This document shows positions 37,466 through 51,375 of a DNA stretch of 64,000 nt, piece by piece. The stretch's first letter is position 1; each line of letters begins with the position of its first letter. The DNA is from Archilochus colubris (taxonomy: Eukaryota > Chordata > Aves > Apodiformes > Trochilidae), in the NCBI GenBank assembly GCA_023079485.1, contig CM041084.1, positions 65,505,709 to 65,569,708 on the forward strand. Direction: 5' to 3'. Both the position numbers and the translations under genes were made by a program. The notes below the pieces were generated by a model. That model was not told where the DNA came from. It did not search any database and saw only the letters and a list, made by a program, of their open reading frames with translations.

Positions 37466-40400
37466 AGGCAAGTCTCCAGCAATAAATGAATGGGACATAT
37501 GGTCCTCTCCTGCTATACTGAACACCACACAAATGGTTCTATTTTTATATAAACAGGACACAAGAAACAATACCTATATTATAATATTAAAAAGGATTTG
37601 GGTTCTCTTCTACAGCTATAAGAAAGCTGTACTTGCTATGCTTTGTTATTCAAGAGATCATCAGTGTCACTGAATATCTGATGGGGTAAAAGGAATGTGA
37701 TTTTCTCAAACAGCAGGAAGGCAGCAGTCTCATGACAGTTAGGGTCAAGTTTGTTTTCAGAAGCTGTTGATGCTCTTGTGTTATTTCTGTCATGGCCACC
37801 ATATTAGAAGAGTAGTGGAAATCCCTTATCTGCAATCTCAGTCAAGAGATTTGCCACTCAATAGTCATATGAAACACAAACTTCCAGTCAGCTGGAAACT
37901 CATTATTTATATGTTTAGGAAGAAAAATGTGTCCACAAAAACAGCTAACTAGAACTAGTCAGAGTTACTATCTCTTCTTTCTTCAGGCTCATCATCAGGG
38001 AGATTACAAAAGGTGCTAGAAATACATGAAGTTATGTCACTGGATGCTGAAAAGAAATGCAATCTCTTAATCATTTTATGAATCTGAACTCTGAGATCAG
38101 TTTCCACCACCATCTATCAGTAGGGAGTGTTTTGTACAGAAATATCCAAGACTGATAGACACACGTGTGCATACAACCATTTCAAGACCCAAGCAATGAG
38201 ATAGTTGAGATCAGGGGAAAGAAAACAGCTCCTGTGAATGATGGTGAATCCATGTCTTTTTCCCAGTCATAGGAAACAGAGCCCTCAGTAGTGGATTTTG
38301 AGGTGGATAGTTTCTCTTCTAGCAGAATAGTAGAAAAGGGGTTATTTGGAATGTAGCAACAATCTCTAATGGCACCACTTAAGTTACCCTTGCTGCCCAT
38401 TTTATTATGCTGCCCTTTAACTGGAAAAAAAAGGAGGAACCATGTTCTTGCATAATAGTATGACCAGCTAATCTGTCATTTCCTATTAATAATACATGTT
38501 TTCAAGCAGCAGGGCCGTACAATAACGTTTTCTGGGTTTACGCTATCAAATGATAGGTTGCTGAAGTAGATCCTCTTAAGGTCACAATAGTGTCTAAGAC
38601 TTGAAATAATTTTCAAAAGGTAAAATGGTACTCACTACTCAGAGCTACTTAATGAAGCAACTGTGTGGTCAGAACAGCTACTGGAAAGAGGGACGTACCA
38701 AGTCAGTTAAGGCAGCCTCATAGGAATTAAGACAACACTGACTTTAGGCCCATGGGTGACACTACTTAAAGCACTAGATGGAAAAGACAGCTATCTACAA
38801 ACATCCATGTCATACCTCCCTTTGATTCTCCCTTCAGAGCTCTCCAACATTGACCAAAACCAGTTATAGGCTTGGCTGGGTGTGTGGGTACATACCATAT
38901 TAAAGACAGTTCAAGGGGTGTGTATAGACCCCCATTAAAAGGTATTTTTCTGGCCTCAGTTCTTTTACACCATCACCTATTGCTAAGTGTTAGTGTGTTT
39001 CAGTATGCTCATTTGGAAACACTTTAAGGGAGAGGGAAGAATTAAGGTATGATCATTGCAGTCATAAATCAGAACTTATTTGCCACTGAAATTCCAAATT
39101 CAGCCTCTTCTTTTCCCTCACGTAGGTATTTGAGTTTCAGTCCTTCAGATGGTAAATTACTTTATATATAGTCAGGGGCACAAAGATATACATGAACACT
39201 TACGTACCTATCCAAACATTTGCACAGACACATGCTCACAGATGCAGTAATTTTAAAACTTCTCTTCTACTGAATCAATAAATTTGATTGCCTTTATTTA
39301 TTCAAGAGAAAACCTCCAAGTTGATATTGAAGTGCAAACAACCAGATCACCTCAAAGGCAACCTGATCTTCCTCTATCTAACATGCCAAATTCCTTTATA
39401 AAATTCTAATTAAACACATGCCTACCTATCAATAGGAGGCTTATTTTCAAAAAAGCATAGTTTCAGACAGGAGGTAAAACTCAGAATAATAAGAAATGTG
39501 TCATGAAAAGAAATGTGTCATGAAGACACTAAGCCACCTAGAAACACTGGGTGATTCTGAAATAAATGGACTGGTGAACTGTGGTGACTATAAAGAAAAT
39601 TCCTCCACAGAAAAATTATTTCCAAACAGCCACTTGAAGTTTCCTCTATTTTCCTCTGGAATGTGTGGAACAGTCACTGCTGAAAGGGAGACACTGGGCC
39701 AGACATATCATCCATGAGACACAGTATGGAAATGCCTTATGTTCCTTATGTTACTGAGGCTGCCTGTAAACCTGCTCTGTTCACCTGAGATCCTATTTCA
39801 GAACAGAACATCTGTTGAAGACCCTCAAAGAGTGGGAAGCACAAGCTTCCAGGGAGGAGCTCCATCTGCATATGGCACTGCACTGTACATAAAGGAGGAG
39901 AGAATTAACAGTCCACAATCTGCTGTAGATGATAGTATCATCATGGCCTGACAGTTTTGGGTCAAGGACACAGAAATCAAAACATAAATTAACACACATT
40001 GAATGATAGGCTGGAGGAATGTTACACAGGAATTATTAGACAAAGAGATTATGACAAAGGAGTCAGATTGTATTAAAATATCCACCGTACAGTCCTCAAA
40101 AGGAACAACACACTTCTTTTGTTAAGGAAAAGACAGAAGTGAAGCTTAAGAGATTTCAGTATAAGTATTTTTTCTCAGTTCAATTCACATGTCACCTTTT
40201 CAACTAGGTTCCAATGTCAGTTTTATATTTATGTAGACTCCCAATATTGAAGATGAAAACAATTGAAACAGACAGCATTTTATGAGTTTTATGTGGATTC
40301 AAAGACAAGTTGTAATATTTGTGTATTTCTTAAGCCTACTCTCAAAGCGGAATCCAACTTCAGCATACTTACAGGACACAAAAATTAAGGGCTCAGTTTC

Positions 40401-43400
40401 GCCAAGTCTCAGATTTATTTCCCATATAAGAGCACACAATATTTTTCAGCATTTCAGCAGCTGTAATCTAAAGATTTCATTAGAATCAGATTCCATTTAA
40501 AGAAAAAAACACAAAACAAAATATATTTCTAGTAAGGAAAAATGTCAAATGAAGATGTAAATATTTTCCAGGGTCCTACTGGTAACTTGTAATTGTTTTC
40601 ATCAATACTGAAAGTAATTTTAGGGGGTTGGGGAACTAATTAAGTAACAGATACAACAGTAAAGCAACCATAGTGAGATTGTTAACTATATTTAAAGACA
40701 TAAGGAACCCAGAAAACTGAAGAGAAAAACTTTGTTGAATCAGGGTTTAAAACCTCCTGTGGTTCAGTCCATGTGGTTTATTTAGTTGGTTCTGACTTCA
40801 TTATTGAAATTTCTTTCTGCATTATAGGGTACGGAGATAGGCAAATGTACAGATATGTACATATAGAGCTGACATAGTAGAATAGGTTGAGGCAAAGCTA
40901 AGAGAGAAAAAAATTTCTTCTTTGCCTCTTCCTGCTCCTTTCTTTTCCTTGTTTTAGGGGACAAGATCTACTATGCCTAAATGAATACATAAGACTTAAG
41001 CTGCCTTTTTCCTGAGACAGAAATTCAAGCTCTAACAATCCCGCACTGTGGGGAGAGAGAAAATTCTGCACTCACTTTACAATGCATGAAGATTGCCTTT
41101 CCCACATGATTCTTCTGAGGCCAGACAAAGCACTCTTATTTTGCTATTTAGGTCTTGGACATTATAAAAAAATCCTTATCACCCATTTCATACTCCTTTT
41201 CCTAGACTTGCAATGACTGTTGCATAGATAAACACACCCAAATTCATCCCTGTATAAAGCACTGGGAACAGAGACTGAGTAACTGAGGAGACAGTTAGCA
41301 GTGAAGCAAGAAAAAAAAATAGATCTCACCCACAATCCTGAGTAATTACTAAAAATATTGCTGTAATTCAGTAGTTAAATATTGAAAGACTGTTAATTAT
41401 GCTAAAATTTAAAACATCTAATTGTATGCCTTGCAATTGACATAGTAAACTGCACCACCACTTTCTCACAAAATTGAGCATGTTCACTATTTTTTACCTG
41501 GTTCAGATTTTCATGAATGACATATAAAGAAACATTTGTATAAATTAGCTCCCAGTAACAGAAATCAAATCGTTTTTAGACTTTCTTTAAGAAGTGCCAT
41601 TCACTTGTCTATATCATATGATTCTCTGTCCTAGACATGTATAATCAAGTTAACATGACTTTTAAAATAAATAAATAAATAAATTGTACATAACAGAATG
41701 AAGACTAGCATCAGAAAGCCATTTCTGGATGTTTTTTACTTTTGGCAGGAATCCTGCAATACCATTCTTCATTTTATTTGCTTCATTTGGTCACACTAAC
41801 TTTGTTTTTCAAAGAACCAATATTGATTCACCCTTTCTTTTTCTTTTGGTATCATTCCTATTTGTATTTGTTGTACTCTAACTGTAAAATCCAGATGCTG
41901 GATTTAGGGAAGCCATCTGCACACTGAACATAAGCATTTATTTGTCACTGTTGGAAGAAATTAAGACATTCACTTACTCAGTATCTCAGACCTCTATGTC
42001 AAAAAATTTGTTATCATCATCATTTCTTGTATAGATACAAATATACTCCTAGACGTTAGCTTATTCCTGTAAGGGGTGGGCAATATCTTAAAACTGCCAT
42101 CCTAAGTGACACAAAAGGGCTACATAACATAGCCCTCCAAAAAATAACCAGTAACAGGAGAAGCCAAATATACAGGTTATACATGGTGGCTTCCAACAGG
42201 AAAAGTCCCATATGGACTAGCACAGATGGTACCTTTCAATGGACTAATTTTCCATAAACATAACTAATACCTATACTTGGAACAATCAATATTTCTGGCC
42301 TCTGGTGTCTAATGGTAGCCGTTTAAATCCTGTCCCTAGAAAGATACAGCCTTTTATCTATTCCTAACTTCCTTTCTACCAGCTAACCACTTTCATATGG
42401 CCAGAAAAGCAGGAAAGGGAAGACTGAAGCATCACCATCCTAACCTGGTATAGCTCAGATAGCAGAAGCTTTTAATACAACTGTAGAAACATGACCTGTA
42501 CCTACATTCAAAGTATCTGTTCTACTTCTTGGTGTAACTGCACTAGAACAGCGCTGATTTTGTAATAGCTGCATCCAGAGTTGAGAAAATTATTCACTGT
42601 TTTAATTATGTCAATGTAATTAGATATTAATTTATGCTAATATGTAACATACATGTAAGCAAATCCTTGCTGTACCATCTTGAAGCTGTGACAAGCATCT
42701 AGTGGGGTTCAGTTACAACAGTGTGAGGGACTTTGAGTATAAACTTTAGTGAGGCTGGTACTCTTCATAAAATCCCCTCCTTAGATAAAATAGTTGCATT
42801 AGCACAAGCAAACCCAAACACAGGTACACAAGCTGGATTGCCTCATACTCTACTTTTAATTCACAGTTCAGAACAGTGTAAGCAATTGTGAAACTCTCTA
42901 GTGAAGCCAAAAACCAAACGATCATTCAGGAAGACACATGGTAATTGGCTATGGTCTGCCCTAAAATCCTACAGTAAAAGCAGTTTCTAGCAGATGTTTA
43001 TCCATTCTACCTTCCCTGTTTCCCTGTCTCTCTCTCTTATTGGGAGGAATGAAGGAAATAAAGGAAACAGCTTCCCCACATCCTCCCTCCCTTCCCCCCA
43101 AAAAAGGGGAGGGGGAAGGTGGGGCAACAAGAAACAAGGAGGCAGAAGGAACAAACAAACCAGGGGGGATATATTGTTTACCTAAGCAAGGATATATCAG
43201 GGCAAAAACTAAGTACAGATGAAATTCTACAGTTTAATTATCACACACTATTAAGCTACAGAAAAGCTTGAAAGAAATACAGTAACCTTTTGGCAGTTAG
43301 CCAAAAAAACCTAACATTTACAAGAGTCAGATGAATCTTGCCAGGATATTTTTCTTCCCTTCCAAGCCACTTTACTCCTCAGAACCCACACTCACTGATA

Positions 43401-46005
43401 TAGCCACAGTGTCATCACCATGCTTCCTCTTCCACATGCAGAAAGGAAACAACCTGATGTACTAGCACACACTGTATCCTGTGCTCGAAGTCAGGGAGTA
43501 AAACTTCCACTGAGTGTTCCATTTTAATCAGATACATTCACACAAAGCAAATAGGAAGAAATTTGCAACAGATTAGCCATTTTCCTCCTGCATGAATAGT
43601 TAGAGAAAAAATAATTGCCTTTTGCAGTCACTCACACTATGACTTTTGTTTTTTTCCAGCTTGGATTCTTGTCTCAAATTACACTCCAACCACAGCATAT
43701 CAAGTCAATCCTAATAAACACTGGGAGGAAAATGAGATGGGACAGCCCCTCAATTCCTTTATCAAAGCCTTTTTTTCTTAGGCCATTACAAAAACCATAG
43801 GGAATTCAGAGAGAAAGCCCAATACAGCTGTTGGAGAAATGCCATTTCAAACTCATGTGCAGCTGTGACAATAGAAGTTGTGGGTACTGGTGGTTGTAGG
43901 AAAAAACCTAAATCACTGCTGCCAGAAGTATCTTCTGCTATACACAGAAAGCTATTTCTAAAATACATTGCTTTCTCTCCAGAACCATACCAGGTGTCAG
44001 GAATTCTCAAAGAACATGCTCTAAGTTAATTCTAAATACATACCAAGACATCCCAAAGAGAACTAATTTCCCTTTTGCAACCTGCACCAAATACCATTAT
44101 TAAACCCTACCAAAAAAGCACCACAAAGGTTCCAACAAAATCATTCTAGTCATGTGAAAAGCACTGCTTACTTGAAGGCAGTAATATAGCACAGTAAGGA
44201 CATTAGAGAAACATTTCACCTGAGCCCATACCTAGGGTCACAGCTGACAAAGGTCACTGGTGGCTGTCTAGTGAAAGAAATGTAAGAAATGGCAAACCTA
44301 GACTGATACTTTTCCCAGTATACCTTTACACTTTATAGCAATATGCAATCCTCCTGAATTCCCTGAACCAGAAGTTAAATTATTTTCATGGTCTAAAGTA
44401 CATTGCATATGCAACAATTACATCATCCATAAAAAGGTCCGTAGTCCCCTGATGGCCTGTAGCAAGCTCTGACAGATCTTAGCTGGGTTAGCATCTCCTG
44501 CTCACATGGCATAGATGCATTGGTGAGGTCAATACAAGAATCTCAGAGGAATGTTGTGCAGGCACAGTTGTCTACTCACATGATAACAGCTACAAAATTA
44601 GGACCACAGTTTTCTCCTTTGTTTAACCTAAAATTTTCCTTCCCACTATTACCAGAAGATGTTCTGGATGTAGCTCTTAACTGTGTCACAGTTTGGTTGA
44701 GAGACAGCTTTGCTGTGTACAGGTCCCCTGATTTAATTAGTCACGTGTGGTTCCTACACACTATATCTGACTGTGCAGGGTCTGAGGCTCCGTCCCTCTA
44801 CTATTCTCTCAAAACCTGTTGGTCAGTGTCTATGTACACATGTACTAAAACTACAATAAGTTGGTCACTGTCAGTGAAGGGACAGCATAGTTAGTAGACA
44901 TGTAGGACATTATGAGAGCAAAACATAACCTCTTGAAAGAGGAAAAGGCATCCGGACACCATTTCCCAAATAATTTTAGAAATACAAAAGAACATTCACA
45001 GCATAGATATTTCCTTTAGTGGCGCTTCTGTATAACTAAGGAACAATTTTAGTTCATAAAGAATGATTAAAGCACCAATTATTTTGACTAAACATGCATT
45101 TGAAACCCTTAGGCATCCATGGACTTTAAAGCTATTAATTCATTATTTAGCTGTCAGTGTGAAAAAAATGTCACAAGCTTAAAGGTTTAACACACACTTC
45201 ACAATATTAAAGCTAATGGTCACATTTGAAATTTCAAACTGTTACATGATTTTATTTATTAGATAGCACAGACTACCTTTTGTACAAACATTGCTTGCAA
45301 TGTATTCTGGAATAATTTTGTGTTGAACAGAATCTAATCATATTTAAGCTCAAATTTAAATAAAGAAAGAGAGAAAGACCCCTCAAGAGCTTCTAGGAAA
45401 TCATTTACAAAAATCTTTGAGGCTCAGGTGAAACAAGTTATGCTGTGGGATTTGAAAGATCTGTGGAAGTGTAAGCTATAAAATCACTTCATCTTGGATG
45501 CTTAGAAAGGTGGTTTGGGAAAGAAACTCCACTTTTTCAATGCCTTAGTGATATATGGCACTGACACTAATGGCTATAAAACCTTATTAGGGAGTGCTGT
45601 GAAACTCAAATATATGAGTTTCTTATGTGGAAAGATTTGAGTATTCACATTACAGAGGAAGAAAGGACATGTCCACGTTCATCTCAGGAAAGTGGATTGA
45701 TTCTGGCAATCTATTCGGGTATATACAAATATCTTAGCTCTCCAGGACTGTGGCAGAGACAAGAAAATGGCACAGCTCTCACTTCTAAAGCTCTGGCAAG
45801 ACTTTCTGATGATTTGCTACAAAACTTAACTTTCATTTAATCTCATTTGTGTGGCCTTTAAAATAAAACCATGTCACAAACCAAGGTTAGGGTACTGCAA
45901 ACTTCAGCAACAAGGCAAGAACAGCAAATCATTTACATGTCAAGTTAATTTTAGAATTAAGCATCACACTGGATATGTAAAGCTAAGCACTCTCTGCAAA
46001 TTAGC
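37466..46005. other. Unique AT-rich noncoding DNA
   Basis: No gene seen. A 16-base tandem duplicate (AAGAAATGTGTCATGA) lies at 39491-39506 and 39508-39523. An (AATA)n run lies at 41665-41684. A hairpin-prone C-run/G-run pair (TCCCTCCCTTCC then GGGGAGGGGGAAGG) lies around 43083-43125. The longest frame, 124 codons at 44520-44894 on the plus strand, has no recognisable domain, and no splice or promoter context supports it. Confidence 0.6.
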
Positions 46006-46620
46006 AGACCAAACACTTCAGCAGAACTGATGTTAAGAAGGGGCCGAATGATGTCCTTGAAACAAAGCCCAGCACTGAGTAACAAATCCCTGCCAGGGTC
46101 TGGAGAGAACTAATAGCCCCAGCCAAGGTCTTTGGCTTCCAGTGTTCAAGGCCTGTCCTGCCATGTTGTAGAGCTTTGCAGCCTTGGGTCAGAGCTGTGA
46201 GAAGCCTCATTGAGGTTTCCCACCCTGAGGCTTGAGAGTTGGTTTCAAGCTCAGGGCTTTGCCCTTGGTCTTCACCTGAGATATGTGGCAGGCATACAAA
46301 TGTGCCGCCTTGTACCTGCTGATTTATTTCCCATCTTGACCTCAGCCCTACACCATCAAAGAAGGACAAGCCTGACAATCACTGGACTGTTGGATGATCC
46401 CAGCTACCGTCAGCAGTCCTCTGTACTACTTGCTCAAGTACTTTGGGATTGCACCATTGGAGAATGAGGGCACTGCTATGCTACCTTGCCATCACCCTTA
46501 GCCCCTGGCTCAGCCACAGCACCAAGCAGGCTGCCCTGTCTCTAGCTGACACCTGCCTCATGAGAGAAGAACCAGAATTGCAGTAAGAATGCGACAGCTC
46601 TCTCCTGGGGCAAGGCATAC
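46006..46620. other. GC-richer block, probably an old interspersed repeat
   Basis: This 600-base stretch is clearly richer in G and C than its flanks and contains a 125-codon frame on the minus strand (46001-46378). Neither strand gives a family I recognise. I see no terminal repeats or target duplication. A degraded LTR or other retroelement is my best guess; a processed pseudogene is an alternative. Comparison with an avian repeat library would decide. Confidence 0.4.
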
Positions 46621-49600
46621 ACCTTGTACTGCATGAAGAAAATGTCCATCTCCCCTTCTGCAGAAAAGCTATCCAGAAAGATCAGAAGGAAAAATGGAAG
46701 ATTTTTTCCCCCCCTGCTTAGAGGAAAGTGAGAGCCATAGCTGGAGTGCCTGAGGACGGAGTACTTAAATTAAAAGAAGGCAAAACCCTGAAGGGCTTAC
46801 AGGTACCCTGTGTTTGAAAGGAAGTCAAAGTATATTCCAGAAAAAATAATTATCACGAGAGATCCATGAATCTGAATTACCGGTGTATGTAAAATACATA
46901 AAAATACCAAATATACACAAGTGTCCCATATTAACTTACCAGTTCAAGCAATACATTAATTAAAGGATCCTTTTACTATTATTTTCCTTTCACCTCTCAG
47001 ACAACAGAAGAACTTATTCAGTTAATTGCCACTGGCATTTGTAGTATCTCAAATGCAGATCAGTCATTCTAGACTCTGAGTTCACTGCTAATGTCAATGC
47101 AGACTCTTCTCAGTCTCAATTCCAGCAGATTTGTGTGCAAACATCACAAGAGCTAAGAATATCATCACTAAAAACAGACCAAAGAAGTAGTATGAGAGCA
47201 CTTTCTCCCCATGTGAAAGCTAAGGGGCTCCAGAGGGCTTGGAATAAATTCTGAAAGTGCATTCACTTCTTGCAAAAGATGCATATATCTCTTCCAATTA
47301 CCTATAACTGGTAAGAATGCACAGTGAAAAGCACAGGGAAGGGCAAATGCTCCCTCACAAACATGCCAGCAGAGCAGAAATGTATGGTTAGATAGCAATC
47401 ATTCAAAGTATTAAAAAAAGATCCTGCTCAGCTATCTCCAACATACAGAGGATGGAAGCTTCCTCCCGTTTTTGTCAATAAGAGAGCATTCTGCCTTTAA
47501 CTCAAGTTGCACATAACATGGTCATTTTAAGGTGTGGAAATATCTTCTGCAAGAGAGTTTCCTAAGCCTGCCTTGTCCACCCAATCTCATCACAATTACT
47601 GCTACTAATAAATGCTACGTTCCTCAGTCTGAAATCCTCTCAGTGGTTATTTGTGTTACTGTTGAAGCCTTCCAGCCAGTGTACAATCACTTTTTAACTT
47701 AAGGTTAAAAAATTAGTTTTCAGTGAAATTAGATACAGTGTGCATCTTTGGATATCAGAGACCAAGAAAAAACATTTTTTAACATCATCTCCAAAGCAAA
47801 GAAAATGCTGTGAGCAAAACTGTGTTAAAAATTTAAGTCCTGGAAAAGCTAAAGCCTTAAAAATGAAATGTCACTAATATCAATTGGATAAACAATTTAA
47901 AAATATTTAAGAGGTTCCTGCTTTTCCACTTAGAAAAAAGAAGACTGCAAATACCCTGTAATTGTACAACATACCACAGACCTGCAAACACACAAAATAA
48001 TTAAGTATATAGTCATGGGCATATGCATTTGCAATTTTTCTTTAATACAGTGGATACAATGAATAACTGAATAACATTTATTTAGAGATTTGTCTAAATG
48101 TATTTTTGCCATCACACAATATAATCATATGAATGAAACACTATTCCCACTGCAGTCAGATGTAAAACACCATTGCCTTCAATAAAGCCAGACTTGAATA
48201 TTTTCATATGTACACTCATACAGTAAATATCTTTTACTTTCATATGCTGAAGCTTCACCCAATAAATTGAATTCTTAGAGAATCTTAGCTTCCTGGGCCT
48301 CTGAAAATGTATACCAAATTCTTTTGTCCAAAGATGCATCAAAACTTTATCACTGTGATAGATTCTTCTGGACTCAAAGCTCTGTATACGTTCTACTGTG
48401 CACTTTAGTTAGAGCCTAAAGGTAAAATAAACCATGCAAGTTAGTAAGAGGGAGCTTGAAATTTTGTTTCAAACAAGCATTTAATTTATAATAGTAGAAA
48501 TATATGAAAAAAGATAAAAACTGTAAAGTAAAAGATTATACAGGAGCTCTTTCAACTGAATTTAATACTTCATTAAGTAGTCATCTACTTCATTTTGTCA
48601 TTTCCAAAGACGACAAAAATCAATTGCTTTTGTTTGATCCCAGCCTAAAAATTAACTAGAAGCCCTGAAATCAGTGGGCTTTGGATCAGGTTGGATAGAA
48701 AAATGTTCAAGCCCATGTAAGAAAATGAAAGTAATTTTCAGAGAATAGCATATGAATGCAAAAACCATGTAAACATGTGGAAAATATTTTTTTTCCATCA
48801 AAATAACCAGGACATTTTTAGTATATTCCACTCTAAACTCTGAAGACATTTATCCTTTTAACACGAAGCAGAATACTTGCTTGTTGTAACAACTTGTACT
48901 TGTTACAACATGAGCAAATCCAGCAAAGAACATTGCACAAATATTTGCAGTCACCTATTTCGATCAAAAAACTGTTGGAAACATTGCTTATTTTTAAATA
49001 TTTATTAGAAACAAATGAACAACAGGGGATTCTTTTGTCACCAAAATCAAGCCCTATTTGGTTAAATAACTCACTCCTGTAATTCTTTTTGTAAATGTTA
49101 AAGAAATAAGCTTTTTGTCTCTAGAAACTAAATTTTTGCAATGGCTGAGAAAGGTTAAAATCAACCATAATACACATATATATATTGCTTCAGCAAGCAT
49201 TCCTATTGAACATTCTCATCTCTACTTCATAGCTAAGAGTTTCACATGTTTTCATATATTTTCAAGTGAACAAATTGTTTCTCAACAAAACAGAAGGTAA
49301 CTTACACTCAAAATACTATTATCCCTTTTTTGTTCTGTTTTCTAAACTATAATGCAAATTTAAATCTTGAGCAAAAACACCAGATACTTAAATTTCCACT
49401 TAGAAGAAATTTAAATGAAGATAGCCAAAAATATATATATAAGCAAAGTTAATAACATGTTTAGTTCCAAAATAATTTTCAGAATATTCAAGTAGCAGGA
49501 ATACTAAACTGACTCTCTGGTCCTCTTCCTAAAAATCTTCAAGAAATGCACATTATAGTGACTCAATATTGACAAGGAGTATAGTATCAGTAGCATCTTA

Positions 49601-51045
49601 ACACCATCATGTCATCTAAGTTGGCAGTACTTAGTCTTTCTAAGAATTCCAGACATTCCTCTTCTATAAACTGACATGGAAAACCACGAGTTCGTTTTCT
49701 GTTAGTCACAAAGGGTGTTTCTTTTGCATTGAACAAAATACAGAGTGAACCCACAATTTTCACAGATTTAGACAGCAATGAAAGTGGCAAATATCTATAT
49801 AAAAACTTCTAAAAACACAACCACTACTAGAGAGAAAAGTAAATAATGAAAAACAGTTCTGTAAATTGGGTTCTTCCTTCAAAACTAATAGTCTCTTTTG
49901 TAAGTCTTACAATCCAAAATCTTGTCACCAACATTTTCTTCTTCCTTCAGTAGAACTGAGAATTTTTCCAACTTTTAACTTGTTTACTAAAGAGATTCAG
50001 TAAGTACAAGGCTATATCTGAATGCCTGCCTTTGCAATCTTAATGGTAAAAGAGATTGTTGGAGACTTTCTAGTAAGTTATAATGCAGAAGCTACTTTCT
50101 AAAAAATAGACCTGTAAGATCAGTTGTAGGCTTAAGACAGAATGTCTGACACTATTTTGTTGTGTTTTAATAGGATCTAACCAAATGACACCATAATTTC
50201 CTCTATTAGCTGCTATTAAAGTATAAGAATCAAAGAGCAGTGATTGATATGAAATGTAAACACTAAGTTTTAGGACACCTGTCACTGCTTACATATGAAA
50301 TCTTAGCTGTGGTCTCGTCCCCTGAGAATTCCAACACCAGATAATAAACCTGCTAGAAAATTCCAAGGGGACATTGATGATTTTCCTTTACATTAACAGA
50401 GGCAAGCAGGCCTAAAGGTAAGGCTCCAGTATATATAGAGAAGAATAAAATATAAATTTAGAAAAAATCAAAACCCTGTGAGCAGATAAGCACAGTCTAG
50501 TCTCACAGGAATCTGTTTTATGACTGGTATATTCTAGCTTTGACTTCCAGATGAAGTTTTTCCAATAGTTTAGTTTTTCCAATAGTTTCCAAGGCATTTG
50601 TAATGTCTCCATTCTGTACAGATTGTCTTACTTTTGGTAATAAATATGTTCCCATTAAAAATTTTTTTCACTAGGGACATTATTTTTTTTTTCATCTATC
50701 CAGGTGCACACACATTATCTTTGATGTCTCTAGCTTTTATGTCAAACAACATAGCTGAAAATAGGCAAAAAAGTTAAAAAGTTAACATTGGAGAACAGAT
50801 ATTTTCAGGGAAGGCAAAGATATTAACTTTAATTTCCTTATGAAGCCACACTAAGCTATGACTTAGGATAGTAAGCAAAGGATTTGCTGTTTCCTTCCAT
50901 TAGTAAATCTCAGATAATTTACGAAGTACTTACACTGGTGTTTAGAGATAGCTCTGTGATACTAGAATCTAGACTCCTGAAGCAAGCTGAAAGCACTGGA
51001 ACATAATCAAATTCTAGATCTAATGATGTCTTCTTCAGTGCAGAT
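46621..51045. other. Unique AT-rich noncoding DNA
   Basis: No gene seen. A perfect 17-base tandem duplicate (AGTTTTTCCAATAGTTT) lies at 50555-50588. TTTAATACAGTGGATACAATGA near 48041-48062 matches a stretch at about 19296-19317 with one difference. At about 48659-48692, a CAGTGGGCTTTGGATCAGG segment resembles the old repeat tail mentioned at 11.5 kb. Confidence 0.6.
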
Positions 51046-51375
51046 GTCTCACAAAGCTGCTTTTTGAGCTGCCTTCTGCAGACCTCACTGCAAGCCCAAG
51101 CTGACAGAACTCAGATAAAAACATAAAGACCCTCGCAGTGGTGCACCTGAAGCCGAACTGCCACGGTTTGCAGGTCAGCCAAGGGGCAGGAGTTGCCCAG
51201 AAAGGCTTTCAGGGATGCCTCCATTTGGTAATGAACCTCAGAAACCTCTGGAATAAGCCATGCTGAAAGGTACAAAGGTGGTTTAAAATTCTCATGGGCC
51301 CTCATTGGCAATTTGGCCCTCATGGGTCAAATTTGCTGTTCAGCCCTACAAAGAAGCTCTCCCAGTGCACCATTA
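51046..51375. other. GC-richer block, unassigned
   Basis: About 330 bases of higher GC content, with an internal near-repeat of GGCCCTCAT (near 51298 and 51316). The minus-strand frame at 51111-51323 is open for 70 codons but matches nothing I know. It could be a relic of a repeat or of a pseudogene. Confidence 0.3.

Noticed and set aside
44520..44894. 124-codon plus-strand frame
   Set aside because: No recognisable domain, no splice or promoter context, and ordinary noncoding composition. A frame this long is expected by chance somewhere in 64 kb.
46001..46378. 125-codon minus-strand frame
   Set aside because: Lies in the GC-richer block, where stops are rarer. The peptide resembles no family I know, so I list only the block.
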